A stretch of 21,743 nucleotides of DNA from Saprospiraceae bacterium (GTDB lineage: Bacteria > Bacteroidota > Bacteroidia > Chitinophagales > Saprospiraceae). The notes below the pieces were generated by a model. The model saw only the letters and a list, made by a program, of their open reading frames with translations, ran no database searches and was not told the origin of the DNA. The first letter of the stretch is position 1, and every line of letters starts with the position of its first letter. Below, in pieces: positions 1 through 8,549 of this stretch. Where the stretch lies: NCBI GenBank assembly GCA_007125435.1, contig SLDF01000203.1:1-21743 (forward strand). Direction: 5' to 3'. Both the position numbers and the translations under genes were made by a program.

Positions 1-180
1 CAAGTGCTACGCGACCGATGAAGCAGGAAGTATAAAGTAAAATTATCAAGCAGTGCAGCGGTCTAGCCTTTGAAGATGGCATCAAGGGTAGCTTGACTCC
101 GTAAGTATTTTTTTTCGAAGAGATTGCTCAAAAGAGCAAGACTTGGGATCATTAAGATGGCTATTTTCAGACTCTAAAAA

Positions 181-217
181 GCGACCCGAGGACGACAGGA
201 GGAGGGTGATGCCCAAA
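181..217 (+). repeat. Truncated copy of a dispersed GC-rich repeat
   Basis: These 37 bases match 10882-10918 on the same strand with only two mismatches. The shared core includes GCGACCCGA at the left and AGGAGGGTGATGCCC at the right. The upstream half seen in the copy at 10826-10881 is missing here, so this copy looks 5'-truncated. It lies in AT-rich intergenic DNA and its GC content contrasts with the surroundings. From memory, similar sequences are scattered between genes in Bacteroidota genomes; its function is unknown. Confidence 0.75.
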
Positions 218-343
218 GTGAAAAGGTACGTACACCCATGTATTGCTGCTAGTTTTATTTATAGAATTAAAAACAGATAATCAACTACATGTAATTGAAT
301 GTTAAGCACTTCCATTAATTTTAATTACTATTTTTCGGTGCTA

Positions 344-373
344 TTGAATTAAAAAAATATAACTTTAGATTTG
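344..373 (+). promoter_or_regulatory. Bacteroidota-type promoter of the hybrid sensor gene
   Basis: TTG at 344-346 is followed after 19 bases by TAGATTTG at 366-373. This fits the Bacteroidota primary-sigma pattern (TTG or TTTG near -33, TAnnTTTG near -7). Transcription would start around 380, leaving about a dozen bases before the TTG start codon at 393. The placement also rules out a much longer upstream reading of that gene. Confidence 0.6.
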
Positions 374-392
374 TTAATGATATGCATAGACC

Positions 393-3300
393 TTGAAAAC
401 CATAGGAAAAATATTATCTGTCCTCTTCTGGCTAGTAGCCTTGAAATCCTACTCTCAGGTAGATTATGATTTGAAGTTTTACACTCAAAATCAAGGCCTT
501 GCCCATCGATCTATTACTGATATAACAAGAAGCGCCTCAGGTAGGCTCTGGGTTGGTACAAGACAGGGCATTACATTTTATGACGGAACTACATTTCAAT
601 CATCAAAGTTTTTTGACAAAAATGGCCATATAGACGAATTCATGGTACTCTTTATTGTAGACCAGGACGACAATTTGATTGGAATATCAGATGCAAATAA
701 AAACAAAAGACCATTCCTGATAGAAGATCACAAGGGTAAGATACATTTTAATACTCAATACATAGATACAGTAAGAGTGATGGGCAAAGAGGCTCCGTTT
801 TCATTGCGACATAGCCAACTCGTTCATACAGATTTAGGTATTATACTAGCCGAAATTTTACAATCAGACCTACCAGACAAAACATACGACCAGGGAACCC
901 TCTCATTTTATGAAATAATAAATAACCATTTAAATCTTCCTGTTAAACTTAGCCCCTTTGAATTCATCTCGGCAACTGTGCATCCGGACAATATGGTATG
1001 GCTCTGGACCTCAAAAAAAGGTTATATTCAGATAGATGTGAATAATAGGATCTACAAGTGGATGAGCAGTATTCCATCAAAATCCAATCACAGTCAGGAA
1101 GCGACTTCATTCCCATTAGACAGTAAAGGCAGGTTTTGGTATCCGCGTCTTTCTCCTCAAGGTAGCGAAAGCCTACTCACTTACTTTCAAGTTCCGGACA
1201 AGTTTCTTGAAAGTCCTTTCGAGAACTTCGTTGTAGACAACATGCTGAATGTTTGGTTACTTAACCTCAATGGCGATATCCTTAAATATGACCGGAGCAC
1301 AGGTCAGGTCCACCTAATAGAATCATCATTAGACTACTTGAGCAGTAGTTATATTGATGCTGAAAAAATTAACTGGCTTGGATCCAAATTAGGACTTTTC
1401 AAGCTCACTTTTAAGAGTAATCTATTTGAAAACTTTGGCTCTAAACCTATCAGGCTTTATGATACCGCACCTATAGGCAAGAGCACCAGGAAAATATTTG
1501 AAAATAATACAGGGGACATATTTGTCCACCTTGACTATGGTCACCTTCATATTGTAGATACTGCTTCGAATTCGATATTGCCATTTGAATTATTTCTAGA
1601 AGGAAAAAAAGTACAGCTTTTTATCAATGATATGCATTATGTCAGTGATACTTGTTTGCTAATTGCCACCTCCTCAGGACTTTTCAAGGCAAATCTATTG
1701 ACTCAAAAACTAGTGCGTCTACAACTGGAGTCAAAAGAAAAAAAAGTAATCAACATTATACCGGGTTCTGAAAAATTAAATTTCAATTTGTTACTAGGCA
1801 ATGCATCTTTAATTAAATATAACCTAAGACAAGAGAGTATATCTAGAACATACCCGCTCGAAGACTCAATAAATAGTATAAGGGCATATGATGATCGCTT
1901 TATTTATGCTACAGCTAAAGGAAAGCTAATAAAATACGACAATAAAGATCTTAGCCAATTGATCAGTTTTGAACTATCTCAATCCTATGATATTGGCGAG
2001 GCTGATGTGAGGGATGTACTAGTCACTGATAGTATGATATGGATTGGGTCTTATGAAGGCGTTTATGGATTGGACACCTCTGACTTTTCAATAAAGGCGC
2101 ATTACACAACTTCTGAGGGCTTAAAATCAAATCTGATCTACTCCATTATTGGGCATGATTACATGCTATTTGCCGGCACAAGTAGCGGGTTATCTGTTAT
2201 TGATACCAGGAGTAATTTTATTAGGACTTATTTAGAAAAGGATGGTCTATCTCATAATGAATTTAACTCTTATTCTAAGTTATTCGACTCACAGGGGTAT
2301 CTATGGATGGGAGGTCTTAATGGACTAAACCGTTTCTTACCTGAAAATTTATACAAAACCACGTCTACCTATTCTACAATTTCTCTGAACCATATTCTAG
2401 TTTATAACCCTAAACGAGACCATGTCCATCAAATCAATCTAATAAAAGATACAGTCACCTTTCCGTTGCACTTAAAAGTCACTGAAAACTCATTCGATCT
2501 TCATTTTTCCCTTCCATCGCTTTATGCTCCAGAAGAAAACACCTATTATTGGTATATTGAATCTATGGAGCCTAAGTGGATAAATTCTTCCAATACACCA
2601 ATCATTCAATATAAAAATCTCAGTCCAGGCAACTATACCCTAAAGTTAATGGCAGTTGACTCAAAAGGTACACCATCAGAAGTGACTTCTCTTGATATAT
2701 TCATTGACAACCATTGGTACCTTTCTTTTTGGGCTATATTACTTTGGATCTTCCTATTTCTCATGCTCGTTTTCTTATCTATCAAGGCAATTGTTCGTAA
2801 AAAGATCAATCAAGAGCAGGCAAAGCAAGAAAAGATAGTCAATGAAAAAAGGATTAAACTATATAATGATATAGCGCACGAGATAAGATCCCCTCTGACT
2901 ATCATAATGGGACTTGCTGACCGTATCCAGAAGAGGACAAAATATCAAACTCCAGAGTACATTGATGATATCAATAAAATCAGTCACCAAAGCCAAGCGC
3001 TCGTAAATCTATGCGACGAAATGCTAGAGGTATCTAGATTGAATCACAATGCTGGCTTTTTTGATAAATTAGATGTCATCATTGCTTCTGAGTTCTTTAA
3101 TCATTTCATCCCTTCTTTTCAATCCCTGGTTGAAGATGAGGACATGAATCTAATTTATGAATGCAATGTTGACCCTAAACTGGCTATCATTGCGCCTGTA
3201 CGTAAGCTACAAATGATTCTTTCTAATCTCATCACTAATGCTATAAAATATAGTGAAGCAGGTGGTACAATTTCAGTCTCTATTAGCTCTAAATCATTAA

Positions 3301-4418
3301 AAAAAGACAAAGTCGACCTAATGATTGCTATTAAAGACAGCGGTCCGGGTATAGATCCCATAGATAGAAGTCGTGTGTTTGAGCGATATGTCAAACTTCC
3401 AGATCAAAACCAATCTGGTAGTCACGGTATTGGCCTCTCCATCGTTAAAGAACTGGTAGACTCTATGGAAGGTCGTATTGACATCACCAATGCCCCAAAT
3501 AAAGGTGCTGTTTTCACTATTGCATGTACCTTTAAAATCTCACAAACTCCAATAGACCTTAAGCAAAATACTCCGAAAAGTACTTATGAGATTATTGAAA
3601 ACAAAAGTCCAATTGCAGCAAATATTAATAAAAGAACAAGCGATAGTCAAAGAGAATCAAAAATCGTCCTGATTGTTGATGATCACTCAGAGACCAGAGA
3701 TTTTATTCAAAGTTGTCTTCAACAACATTATTTAACCAAAATAGCTGCAGATGGGCTTGAAGCCTTTAACTTAGCCAAAACTGTTGTGCCTGATTTAATC
3801 ATCAGTGATGTCATGATGCCTAAAATGGATGGCTTCGAATTATGCCATCAATTGAAGTCTGATAAAATCACGAACCATATTCCTATAATTCTCTTGACTG
3901 TTAAAAAAGACCAAACTTCTTCACTAACAGGTTTAAAGCATGGCGCAGACATTTACTTACCCAAACCTTTTAATGAAGATGTTTTAACGTTAACCGTCAA
4001 AAACCTGTTCAAACTTATTGAAAATAATCAAAAATACAATAGACGTTTACTTTCTGAGACTAATCTGACCGAAGCTGATACAGAAATTAATGCTTCAGAC
4101 CATTTTGTAGAGCAGTTTGTAAAATGTCTTAAAGAACATTACCATAACCCGGACTTCACTGTCGAGGCCTTAAGTAAAATGATGTTCATGAGCAGAAGCC
4201 AGATCTTTAAAAAGACGAAGTCTCTAATGGGTCATTCACCTTCTACTTTAATAAAGGAATTTAGATTAGACATAGCCAAACAACATCTCTTAAAAACCAA
4301 TAAGTCTATTTCTGAGATATCAACACTTTCAGGATTTTCTTCTCCGAATTACTTTAGCACATCTTTTCAAAGTAAATTTGGTATGAGCCCTCAGGATTTT
4401 CGCAAGAATGCAACATAA
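393..4418 (+). CDS. Hybrid two-component system sensor/regulator (propeller-HisKA-REC-AraC)
   Basis: A one-polypeptide signalling protein that senses a periplasmic ligand and activates transcription. In order: signal peptide (1-22, ending SYSQ); repeated blades of the two-component-regulator propeller type to about 685, e.g. LWVGTRQGITFYDG; a Y_Y_Y domain (about 690-768); one membrane helix (about 776-801); HisKA with phosphoacceptor H829 in IAHEIRSP; an ATPase domain with N box (NLITNAIKYSE) and G boxes (DSGPGID, GSHGIGLS); a receiver with D1096/D1097, phospho-acceptor D1139 and K1191; a C-terminal AraC-type HTH (about 1245-1340). All catalytic residues look intact. The start is TTG, chosen because it yields a good signal peptide and sits just after a promoter. 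Such regulators usually sit beside the genes they control, often glycan-use loci; here there is no SusC/SusD pair and the neighbour is the 4490-8263 operon. The ligand is unknown. Confidence 0.95.
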   Translation: MKTIGKILSVLFWLVALKSYSQVDYDLKFYTQNQGLAHRSITDITRSASGRLWVGTRQGITFYDGTTFQSSKFFDKNGHIDEFMVLFIVDQDDNLIGISDANKNKRPFLIEDHKGKIHFNTQYIDTVRVMGKEAPFSLRHSQLVHTDLGIILAEILQSDLPDKTYDQGTLSFYEIINNHLNLPVKLSPFEFISATVHPDNMVWLWTSKKGYIQIDVNNRIYKWMSSIPSKSNHSQEATSFPLDSKGRFWYPRLSPQGSESLLTYFQVPDKFLESPFENFVVDNMLNVWLLNLNGDILKYDRSTGQVHLIESSLDYLSSSYIDAEKINWLGSKLGLFKLTFKSNLFENFGSKPIRLYDTAPIGKSTRKIFENNTGDIFVHLDYGHLHIVDTASNSILPFELFLEGKKVQLFINDMHYVSDTCLLIATSSGLFKANLLTQKLVRLQLESKEKKVINIIPGSEKLNFNLLLGNASLIKYNLRQESISRTYPLEDSINSIRAYDDRFIYATAKGKLIKYDNKDLSQLISFELSQSYDIGEADVRDVLVTDSMIWIGSYEGVYGLDTSDFSIKAHYTTSEGLKSNLIYSIIGHDYMLFAGTSSGLSVIDTRSNFIRTYLEKDGLSHNEFNSYSKLFDSQGYLWMGGLNGLNRFLPENLYKTTSTYSTISLNHILVYNPKRDHVHQINLIKDTVTFPLHLKVTENSFDLHFSLPSLYAPEENTYYWYIESMEPKWINSSNTPIIQYKNLSPGNYTLKLMAVDSKGTPSEVTSLDIFIDNHWYLSFWAILLWIFLFLMLVFLSIKAIVRKKINQEQAKQEKIVNEKRIKLYNDIAHEIRSPLTIIMGLADRIQKRTKYQTPEYIDDINKISHQSQALVNLCDEMLEVSRLNHNAGFFDKLDVIIASEFFNHFIPSFQSLVEDEDMNLIYECNVDPKLAIIAPVRKLQMILSNLITNAIKYSEAGGTISVSISSKSLKKDKVDLMIAIKDSGPGIDPIDRSRVFERYVKLPDQNQSGSHGIGLSIVKELVDSMEGRIDITNAPNKGAVFTIACTFKISQTPIDLKQNTPKSTYEIIENKSPIAANINKRTSDSQRESKIVLIVDDHSETRDFIQSCLQQHYLTKIAADGLEAFNLAKTVVPDLIISDVMMPKMDGFELCHQLKSDKITNHIPIILLTVKKDQTSSLTGLKHGADIYLPKPFNEDVLTLTVKNLFKLIENNQKYNRRLLSETNLTEADTEINASDHFVEQFVKCLKEHYHNPDFTVEALSKMMFMSRSQIFKKTKSLMGHSPSTLIKEFRLDIAKQHLLKTNKSISEISTLSGFSSPNYFSTSFQSKFGMSPQDFRKNAT

Positions 4419-4489
4419 GTATACTTTCTGGAAACATATTCAAATGCTTATTCTGATACAAAATCTCATGTTTGTAGCTGAACAATTAA

Positions 4490-5005
4490 ATGTTGCAAGC
4501 GATGATAAGATTTTCCATTCTATTTCTTGTATTGTATAATAGCTTATGCCTAACGGCTCAGTCACTAACCCTCACCGGTTCATCTGGTGATGTATTATCA
4601 ATTAATCAAGATATAAATATATCCTACAGTATAGGTGAGCCCATCGTGCACAGAGCAGACCTTTATGAATACATTATTACAGCTGGGTTTCAACAACATT
4701 TCATCTCAGACTTAGATTTTGTCAAGCAAGATGAAGATAGTATTTCTAAAGAACTAGCTGTGAGCATTGCGCCTAATCCCTTTGATGACCAATTTATCAT
4801 AACACTAGAAAAGGCACACACTTTTATAGAAGCATCCCTCTTTTTGATAGATGCAACCGGCAAAGTAATAGCTGATGCCATATTACCAAGTTTTACGCAC
4901 TCCCATATCATCAATTTACCTCAGTTACCGTCCGGACCATATTTCCTCTTAATTATGGGAGAATCCGGGAAGGTAATAATTCAAAAAACAGTCATAAAGC
5001 AATAA
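4490..5005 (+). CDS. Small exported protein with T9SS C-terminal sorting domain
   Basis: A 171-residue secreted protein. The N-terminus is a signal peptide; the ATG at 4502 (MIRFSILFLVLY) gives an equally good or better one than the ATG at 4490. The short middle part carries the motif SYSIGEP and ITAGFQQ, seen in many small Bacteroidota T9SS cargo proteins. From about residue 89 the sequence is a typical type A sorting domain: APNPF (PNP at 95-97), then LIDATGKVI, LPSGPYFL and a final K-Q. That domain takes the protein across the outer membrane and is normally cleaved on attachment to the surface. With only about 65 residues between signal and sorting domain, it has almost no passenger. It lies 71 bases after the sensor gene and 31 before the fibre-like gene, probably the first gene of a three-gene operon. 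Passenger function unknown. Confidence 0.85.
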   Translation: MLQAMIRFSILFLVLYNSLCLTAQSLTLTGSSGDVLSINQDINISYSIGEPIVHRADLYEYIITAGFQQHFISDLDFVKQDEDSISKELAVSIAPNPFDDQFIITLEKAHTFIEASLFLIDATGKVIADAILPSFTHSHIINLPQLPSGPYFLLIMGESGKVIIQKTVIKQ

Positions 5006-5036
5006 ACTTTTTCTTTTTAGCAAAAAATAATAAATC

Positions 5037-7706
5037 ATGAAGTACGTATTTACACTCTTAGTTTTAGTACTGACCATTTCCATTGTAAATTCTCAAACCG
5101 TACCTCAAGGTATAAATTACCAGGGCGTATTACGAGACGTTTCAGGAAATGCCATTAAGAATCAGAGAGTTCTTATCAAAGTGAATATCCAAAATGAAGA
5201 TCAGCGCAATATCTTTTACAGTGAGCTACATGAAGCCAAGGTATCGCCTGAAGGCATATTCAATATCGTCATTGGTAGAGGCTCACCTACCCTCAATGCT
5301 TTTATTGATGTTCCATGGGGAAGTGACAATTTATGGATAGAGGTGATGTTTAATATCGACCAAAAGGATGACAAATGGGAGTCATCTGGCGCTATGCAGC
5401 TGCTCTCAGTGCCTTATGCCCTCTATGCTGAAAAAGCCGGCCAAATAGATAGTCAAGATACTCCAGAGAAATCTAGCCTGCTAGATGGCACTTATGCGTT
5501 TTGGACTCTCCAGGGAAATAATATAGGTCAGTTTTCACCTGCTCCCACAGTCACTACTCAACAACTATTGGACAATCCGGAAATATTTCCCAACTTTCTC
5601 GGCACGCTTGGGTCTTCGCCTCTGGTCTTAAAAGTAGGAGGTAGAACAAATGCTTTCTTTGCGCCTCGATCAGGAGATTTTCACATGCTCAGAGAAGCTT
5701 TCTTTTATCACGATGTCAATGTTACAGGTAATCTGACTGTAGATGCAAACGCTATCATTGGTGAAAATGCTTTCATTGGAAATGATATACAGGTAGGTAA
5801 TGATGGTTTTATTGGCAATAATTTTCAGATCACAAATGATTTGAGTGTGGGTAACAATGGGCTAATCGGACAAAACTTAATAGTCAATCAAAATCTTGAA
5901 GTGGGCAATAATGGCTCTATCACAACAGATTTAGACATAGGTAATGACATTAATATCAGCAACAATGGTTTTGTAGGTAACAATTTTACTATTTCTAACA
6001 ATCTCAATGTTAGCAATGATGGTACAATTGACAACGACCTTCATATAGGAAACAATGCATGGATCGATAACAATATGAGAATAGATAATGAGCTGAGTGT
6101 AGGAGGAAATGCGATTTTTGAAAATGACCTTTTGGTTGGAGGCAACACAATTTTTGAGAATGACCTCAGAGTTAATAGAGACATAAGTATCGGACGAGAT
6201 GCTTTAATCGAAAACAATTTAGCCGTACTGAATGACATGGAAGTAGACGGAAGTTCATTCTTCAAAGACCAAGTAACGATATCTGAATCATCATTAGTTT
6301 CTGAAGATCCATTTTCAGGCGCTTTGGTTGTCGAGGGTGGCGTAGGCATAAGTGAAAACTTAAATGTTGCTGGCTCAATGAAGAGTAATACAATAGACAT
6401 TTCAGGAAGCTCAACGGATTTTGTTGCTACTATGACAAATAGCACATCTTCTGGAAGTGGTCTATCTATCAAACTTGGACGAAATCATCCTTTGTGGACA
6501 GGCTCTCAGTATAATAATGTCGAGACACCCTGGGTCCAACAGGTCAACACACAAATTGGCACCATCAAAGGGTGGATTACAGGTTCATCATTTCAACCAC
6601 AAGACTTACTGAATTTGTTTCCTGCGACAATAAAGGCCGGCATGGCCGCTACTATTGTAAATGTTGTTACAGAAGAGCTAAATAATTTAATGGATTTACC
6701 TGCCAGAATTGGACCATTTAACTTCCCATCAATCACTGTAGTACCTGAAATAGATATTGGTGTGACAAGTATTGGACCATATGGCATTTCAAGCTTTCAG
6801 CTGATTCCCCAGATTACTGTTGTTCCCTCATTGCCACAGATTCCTGTAAGTACGATTGGTTTACCTACTTTTAATATGCCGACCATTTCGTTTACAAATG
6901 TCCCTAACTCATTGAGGAATCAAAATGAGTACATTAAATTTCTGGATCAGGGAGATAGACAAGTCGGCACCATCAGAGCTCAGTCAATTGTAGAATGGGA
7001 ACTGAGCTTTTTGGACGGGGTTTTCTTTACCAATATACTAGCCGACCTGGTCGGTATTGACTTTGTAAGTGGTTCCTATGGGCTCATAAAAGCATTTACA
7101 AATGTCACAGATGGATATAACAAAATAGGTGTTGAGTTTGTGTCAGGGCACGGTGACTATGCAGAATGGTTGCCTAGAATAGATGCAAAAGAGCACATTG
7201 CCGCTGGTGATATTGTGGGTATTAAAGGCGGAAAAATCACCAAAAACCTGGACGGGGCAGAACAAATTCTTGCTGTATCTGAAAAACCCATAATTTTAGG
7301 TAACGTACCCGAGGAAGACAAAGAGTACTTGGGCAATAATGTAGCCTTTTTAGGCCAAATTCCAGTAAAAATTATCGGTTCAGTATCGTCAGGGGACTAT
7401 ATCGTAGCTAAGGGTGATGTGCCGGGGTATGGTCTACCTGTGAAATCAGAGGACTTGACTCTTGAGGATATACCACTCATTGTAGGTCGCTCATGGGAAA
7501 ACCAGGCATCTAATGGCCCAAAAATGATAAATACCATTATTGGTCTTAATAAAAATGATTTGGTACACATCCTTTCAAAAGAATTAAAGAAAATTGATGA
7601 TTTGGAAGCGAGAGTGAGTGTTATGGAAAAAACGCTTGACCTGTTGGACAGTCGCAAACAAGTTCAAGTCTACAATAGTGTTTCTAATCAATCAAAAAGT
7701 AAATAG
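5037..7706 (+). CDS. Exported fibre-like protein with 31 hexapeptide repeats and phage-tail-like domains
   Basis: An 889-residue exported protein. A signal peptide (1-19, ending NSQ) is followed by a domain of about 115 residues (QGINYQGVLRD to LLSVPYALYAEKA), common at the N-terminus of Bacteroidota tail-fibre- and collagen-like surface proteins. Residues 230-415 are 31 consecutive hexapeptides of pattern (G/S/D/E)-(N)-(N/D)-x-x-(I/V). Residues 428-448 (GALVVEGGVGISENLNVAG) match a motif I recall from viral and phage-tail-type proteins. A proline-rich stretch follows (about 545-620). Residues 700-838 (SGHGDYAEWLP, DIVGIKGGKI, AVSEKPIILGN) resemble the Peptidase_G2 / autocleaving chaperone region of phage appendages; that match is tentative. 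The C-terminus (about 840-876) is a predicted coiled coil, suggesting trimerisation. It lacks a sorting domain of its own. Likely a surface or secreted fibre; target unknown. No other phage genes are nearby. Confidence 0.85.
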   Translation: MKYVFTLLVLVLTISIVNSQTVPQGINYQGVLRDVSGNAIKNQRVLIKVNIQNEDQRNIFYSELHEAKVSPEGIFNIVIGRGSPTLNAFIDVPWGSDNLWIEVMFNIDQKDDKWESSGAMQLLSVPYALYAEKAGQIDSQDTPEKSSLLDGTYAFWTLQGNNIGQFSPAPTVTTQQLLDNPEIFPNFLGTLGSSPLVLKVGGRTNAFFAPRSGDFHMLREAFFYHDVNVTGNLTVDANAIIGENAFIGNDIQVGNDGFIGNNFQITNDLSVGNNGLIGQNLIVNQNLEVGNNGSITTDLDIGNDINISNNGFVGNNFTISNNLNVSNDGTIDNDLHIGNNAWIDNNMRIDNELSVGGNAIFENDLLVGGNTIFENDLRVNRDISIGRDALIENNLAVLNDMEVDGSSFFKDQVTISESSLVSEDPFSGALVVEGGVGISENLNVAGSMKSNTIDISGSSTDFVATMTNSTSSGSGLSIKLGRNHPLWTGSQYNNVETPWVQQVNTQIGTIKGWITGSSFQPQDLLNLFPATIKAGMAATIVNVVTEELNNLMDLPARIGPFNFPSITVVPEIDIGVTSIGPYGISSFQLIPQITVVPSLPQIPVSTIGLPTFNMPTISFTNVPNSLRNQNEYIKFLDQGDRQVGTIRAQSIVEWELSFLDGVFFTNILADLVGIDFVSGSYGLIKAFTNVTDGYNKIGVEFVSGHGDYAEWLPRIDAKEHIAAGDIVGIKGGKITKNLDGAEQILAVSEKPIILGNVPEEDKEYLGNNVAFLGQIPVKIIGSVSSGDYIVAKGDVPGYGLPVKSEDLTLEDIPLIVGRSWENQASNGPKMINTIIGLNKNDLVHILSKELKKIDDLEARVSVMEKTLDLLDSRKQVQVYNSVSNQSKSK
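5724..6281 (+). repeat. 31 in-register hexapeptide-coding repeats (18 bp each)
   Basis: This stretch translates as 31 uninterrupted six-residue units, from TGNLTV to KDQVTI. Position 6 is almost always I or V (F in three units) and positions 2-3 are mostly N or D. Examples are GNDIQV, GNNFQI, SNNLNV, GNNAWI and ENDLRV. The pattern predicts a regular beta-helix or beta-solenoid rod with Asn at the turns. The DNA is diverged between units and two adjacent pairs (GGNAIF ENDLLV, GGNTIF ENDLRV) look like a recent 36-bp duplication. Confidence 0.9.
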
Positions 7707-7708
7707 TT

Positions 7709-8263
7709 ATGCGACGACTCCTATTTATGATACTGTTACTGGGGGTATGCTGGTTGCATTTGGCTGGTCAGGATATTGTAATCGACGATTGGGAAGAATG
7801 GCAAGAAAGAGAAGAAGTTCTTCAGGATTGGCTGAAAGACCTCTACACTATGGGGGTAGAAGTTGATGGAGATTCATTAATCATTCATGAAGAAGTTCTA
7901 CACCTATTTCAGGACAGCATTTATTATAATCAAGCTTTTCCCGAAGATTATAGCTGGGAGTTGACCATTGCAGCATTACAAGCTATGCACTTCAAATTGG
8001 CATTTTGGTATCTAATAAATATCTACCACAATGAACGAGAGGCTTATGGTGAATTAGTATTGAAAACAATTGTTGCATTTAAAGAGGCAATCGAACCGAT
8101 ACGCTTGCTGATGAGTAGTTTTTATACCTATGCTTATTTTAGCCCTGATAGTGGGCAAATTATAGATGGAAAACTGGAAGTTACGAGACCCGATTTACTA
8201 GATCAAAAATTTCATTCTTTCAAGAAGCTTATTGATGAAACTGCCTTTATTCTCAATCAATAA
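7709..8263 (+). CDS. Small exported protein of unknown function
   Basis: A 184-residue protein I do not recognise. Residues 1-20 (MRRLLFMILLLGVCWLHLAG) form a good signal peptide without a clear lipobox, so a periplasmic or outer-surface location is likely. The mature part is acidic and Trp/Tyr-rich at the start (DDWEEWQEREEVLQDWL) and looks mostly helical, with a hydrophobic patch near 80-105 (AALQAMHFKLAFWYLINIY). It starts three bases after the stop of the fibre-like gene, so the two are almost certainly co-transcribed and perhaps translationally coupled. That linkage suggests a helper for export, folding or anchoring of the fibre; this is inference only. The next gene is convergent, so the operon ends here. 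Confidence 0.8.
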   Translation: MRRLLFMILLLGVCWLHLAGQDIVIDDWEEWQEREEVLQDWLKDLYTMGVEVDGDSLIIHEEVLHLFQDSIYYNQAFPEDYSWELTIAALQAMHFKLAFWYLINIYHNEREAYGELVLKTIVAFKEAIEPIRLLMSSFYTYAYFSPDSGQIIDGKLEVTRPDLLDQKFHSFKKLIDETAFILNQ

Positions 8264-8282
8264 TTTTCTTATGTTTTCTCAA

Positions 8283-8496
8283 CCCGAATTATGCATTAGA
8301 AAATATCTGCCCGCCACTTGCCGATAATCGGAGGTGGGTATTACGACTTAAATCGACGCAGGTGATTCACGAACATAAATGCACTCAAAAATATAATAAA
8401 CAAATCAGCCGCCTCTGGCTCTGCTTCGATTGCTCCTGAACAGAAGATTGAATAATCTTCGAACCCTGGATACAAGACTCTATTGCATAATTCGGG
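8283..8496. mobile_element. Non-coding segment with perfect 13-bp terminal inverted repeats (MITE-like)
   Basis: CCCGAATTATGCA at 8283-8295 is the exact reverse complement of TGCATAATTCGGG at 8484-8496. The 214 bases they bound contain no open frame of note. Inside are a 10-bp stem with one bulged G (8314-8337, around CCGATAATCGG) and a perfect 7-bp hairpin (GAAGATT 8443-8449 with AATCTTC 8454-8460). The segment fills the gap between two convergent genes. No target-site duplication is obvious. It could be a miniature transposable element or deletion remnant of an insertion sequence, or simply a structured 3' region serving both genes. Confidence 0.5.
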
Positions 8497-8549
8497 ATTA
8501 ATCCTTGCGCCCTGCAACAACTATTTCGTGAAGTCTTTTTACTGAGTAA

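Larger units (their letters stand above)
1..392. other. Left-edge non-coding region
   Basis: No convincing gene is visible. A short open frame at 2-40 ends in TAA and could be the tail of a gene beginning outside the window, but it is too short to judge. A perfect 6-bp stem (TTGCTC at 124-129, GAGCAA at 134-139, loop AAAA) is present without a following T-run, so I do not call it a terminator. The region also holds a dispersed repeat at 181-217 and the promoter of the next gene, both listed separately. Confidence 0.6.

Noticed and set aside
124..139. Terminator hairpin near the left edge
   Set aside because: The 6-bp stem is perfect but no T-run follows on either strand, and no upstream gene is visible.
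5037..7706. Prophage remnant
   Set aside because: Despite phage-tail-like motifs, the gene has a signal peptide and a Bacteroidota surface-protein head, and no capsid, terminase or integrase gene is nearby.
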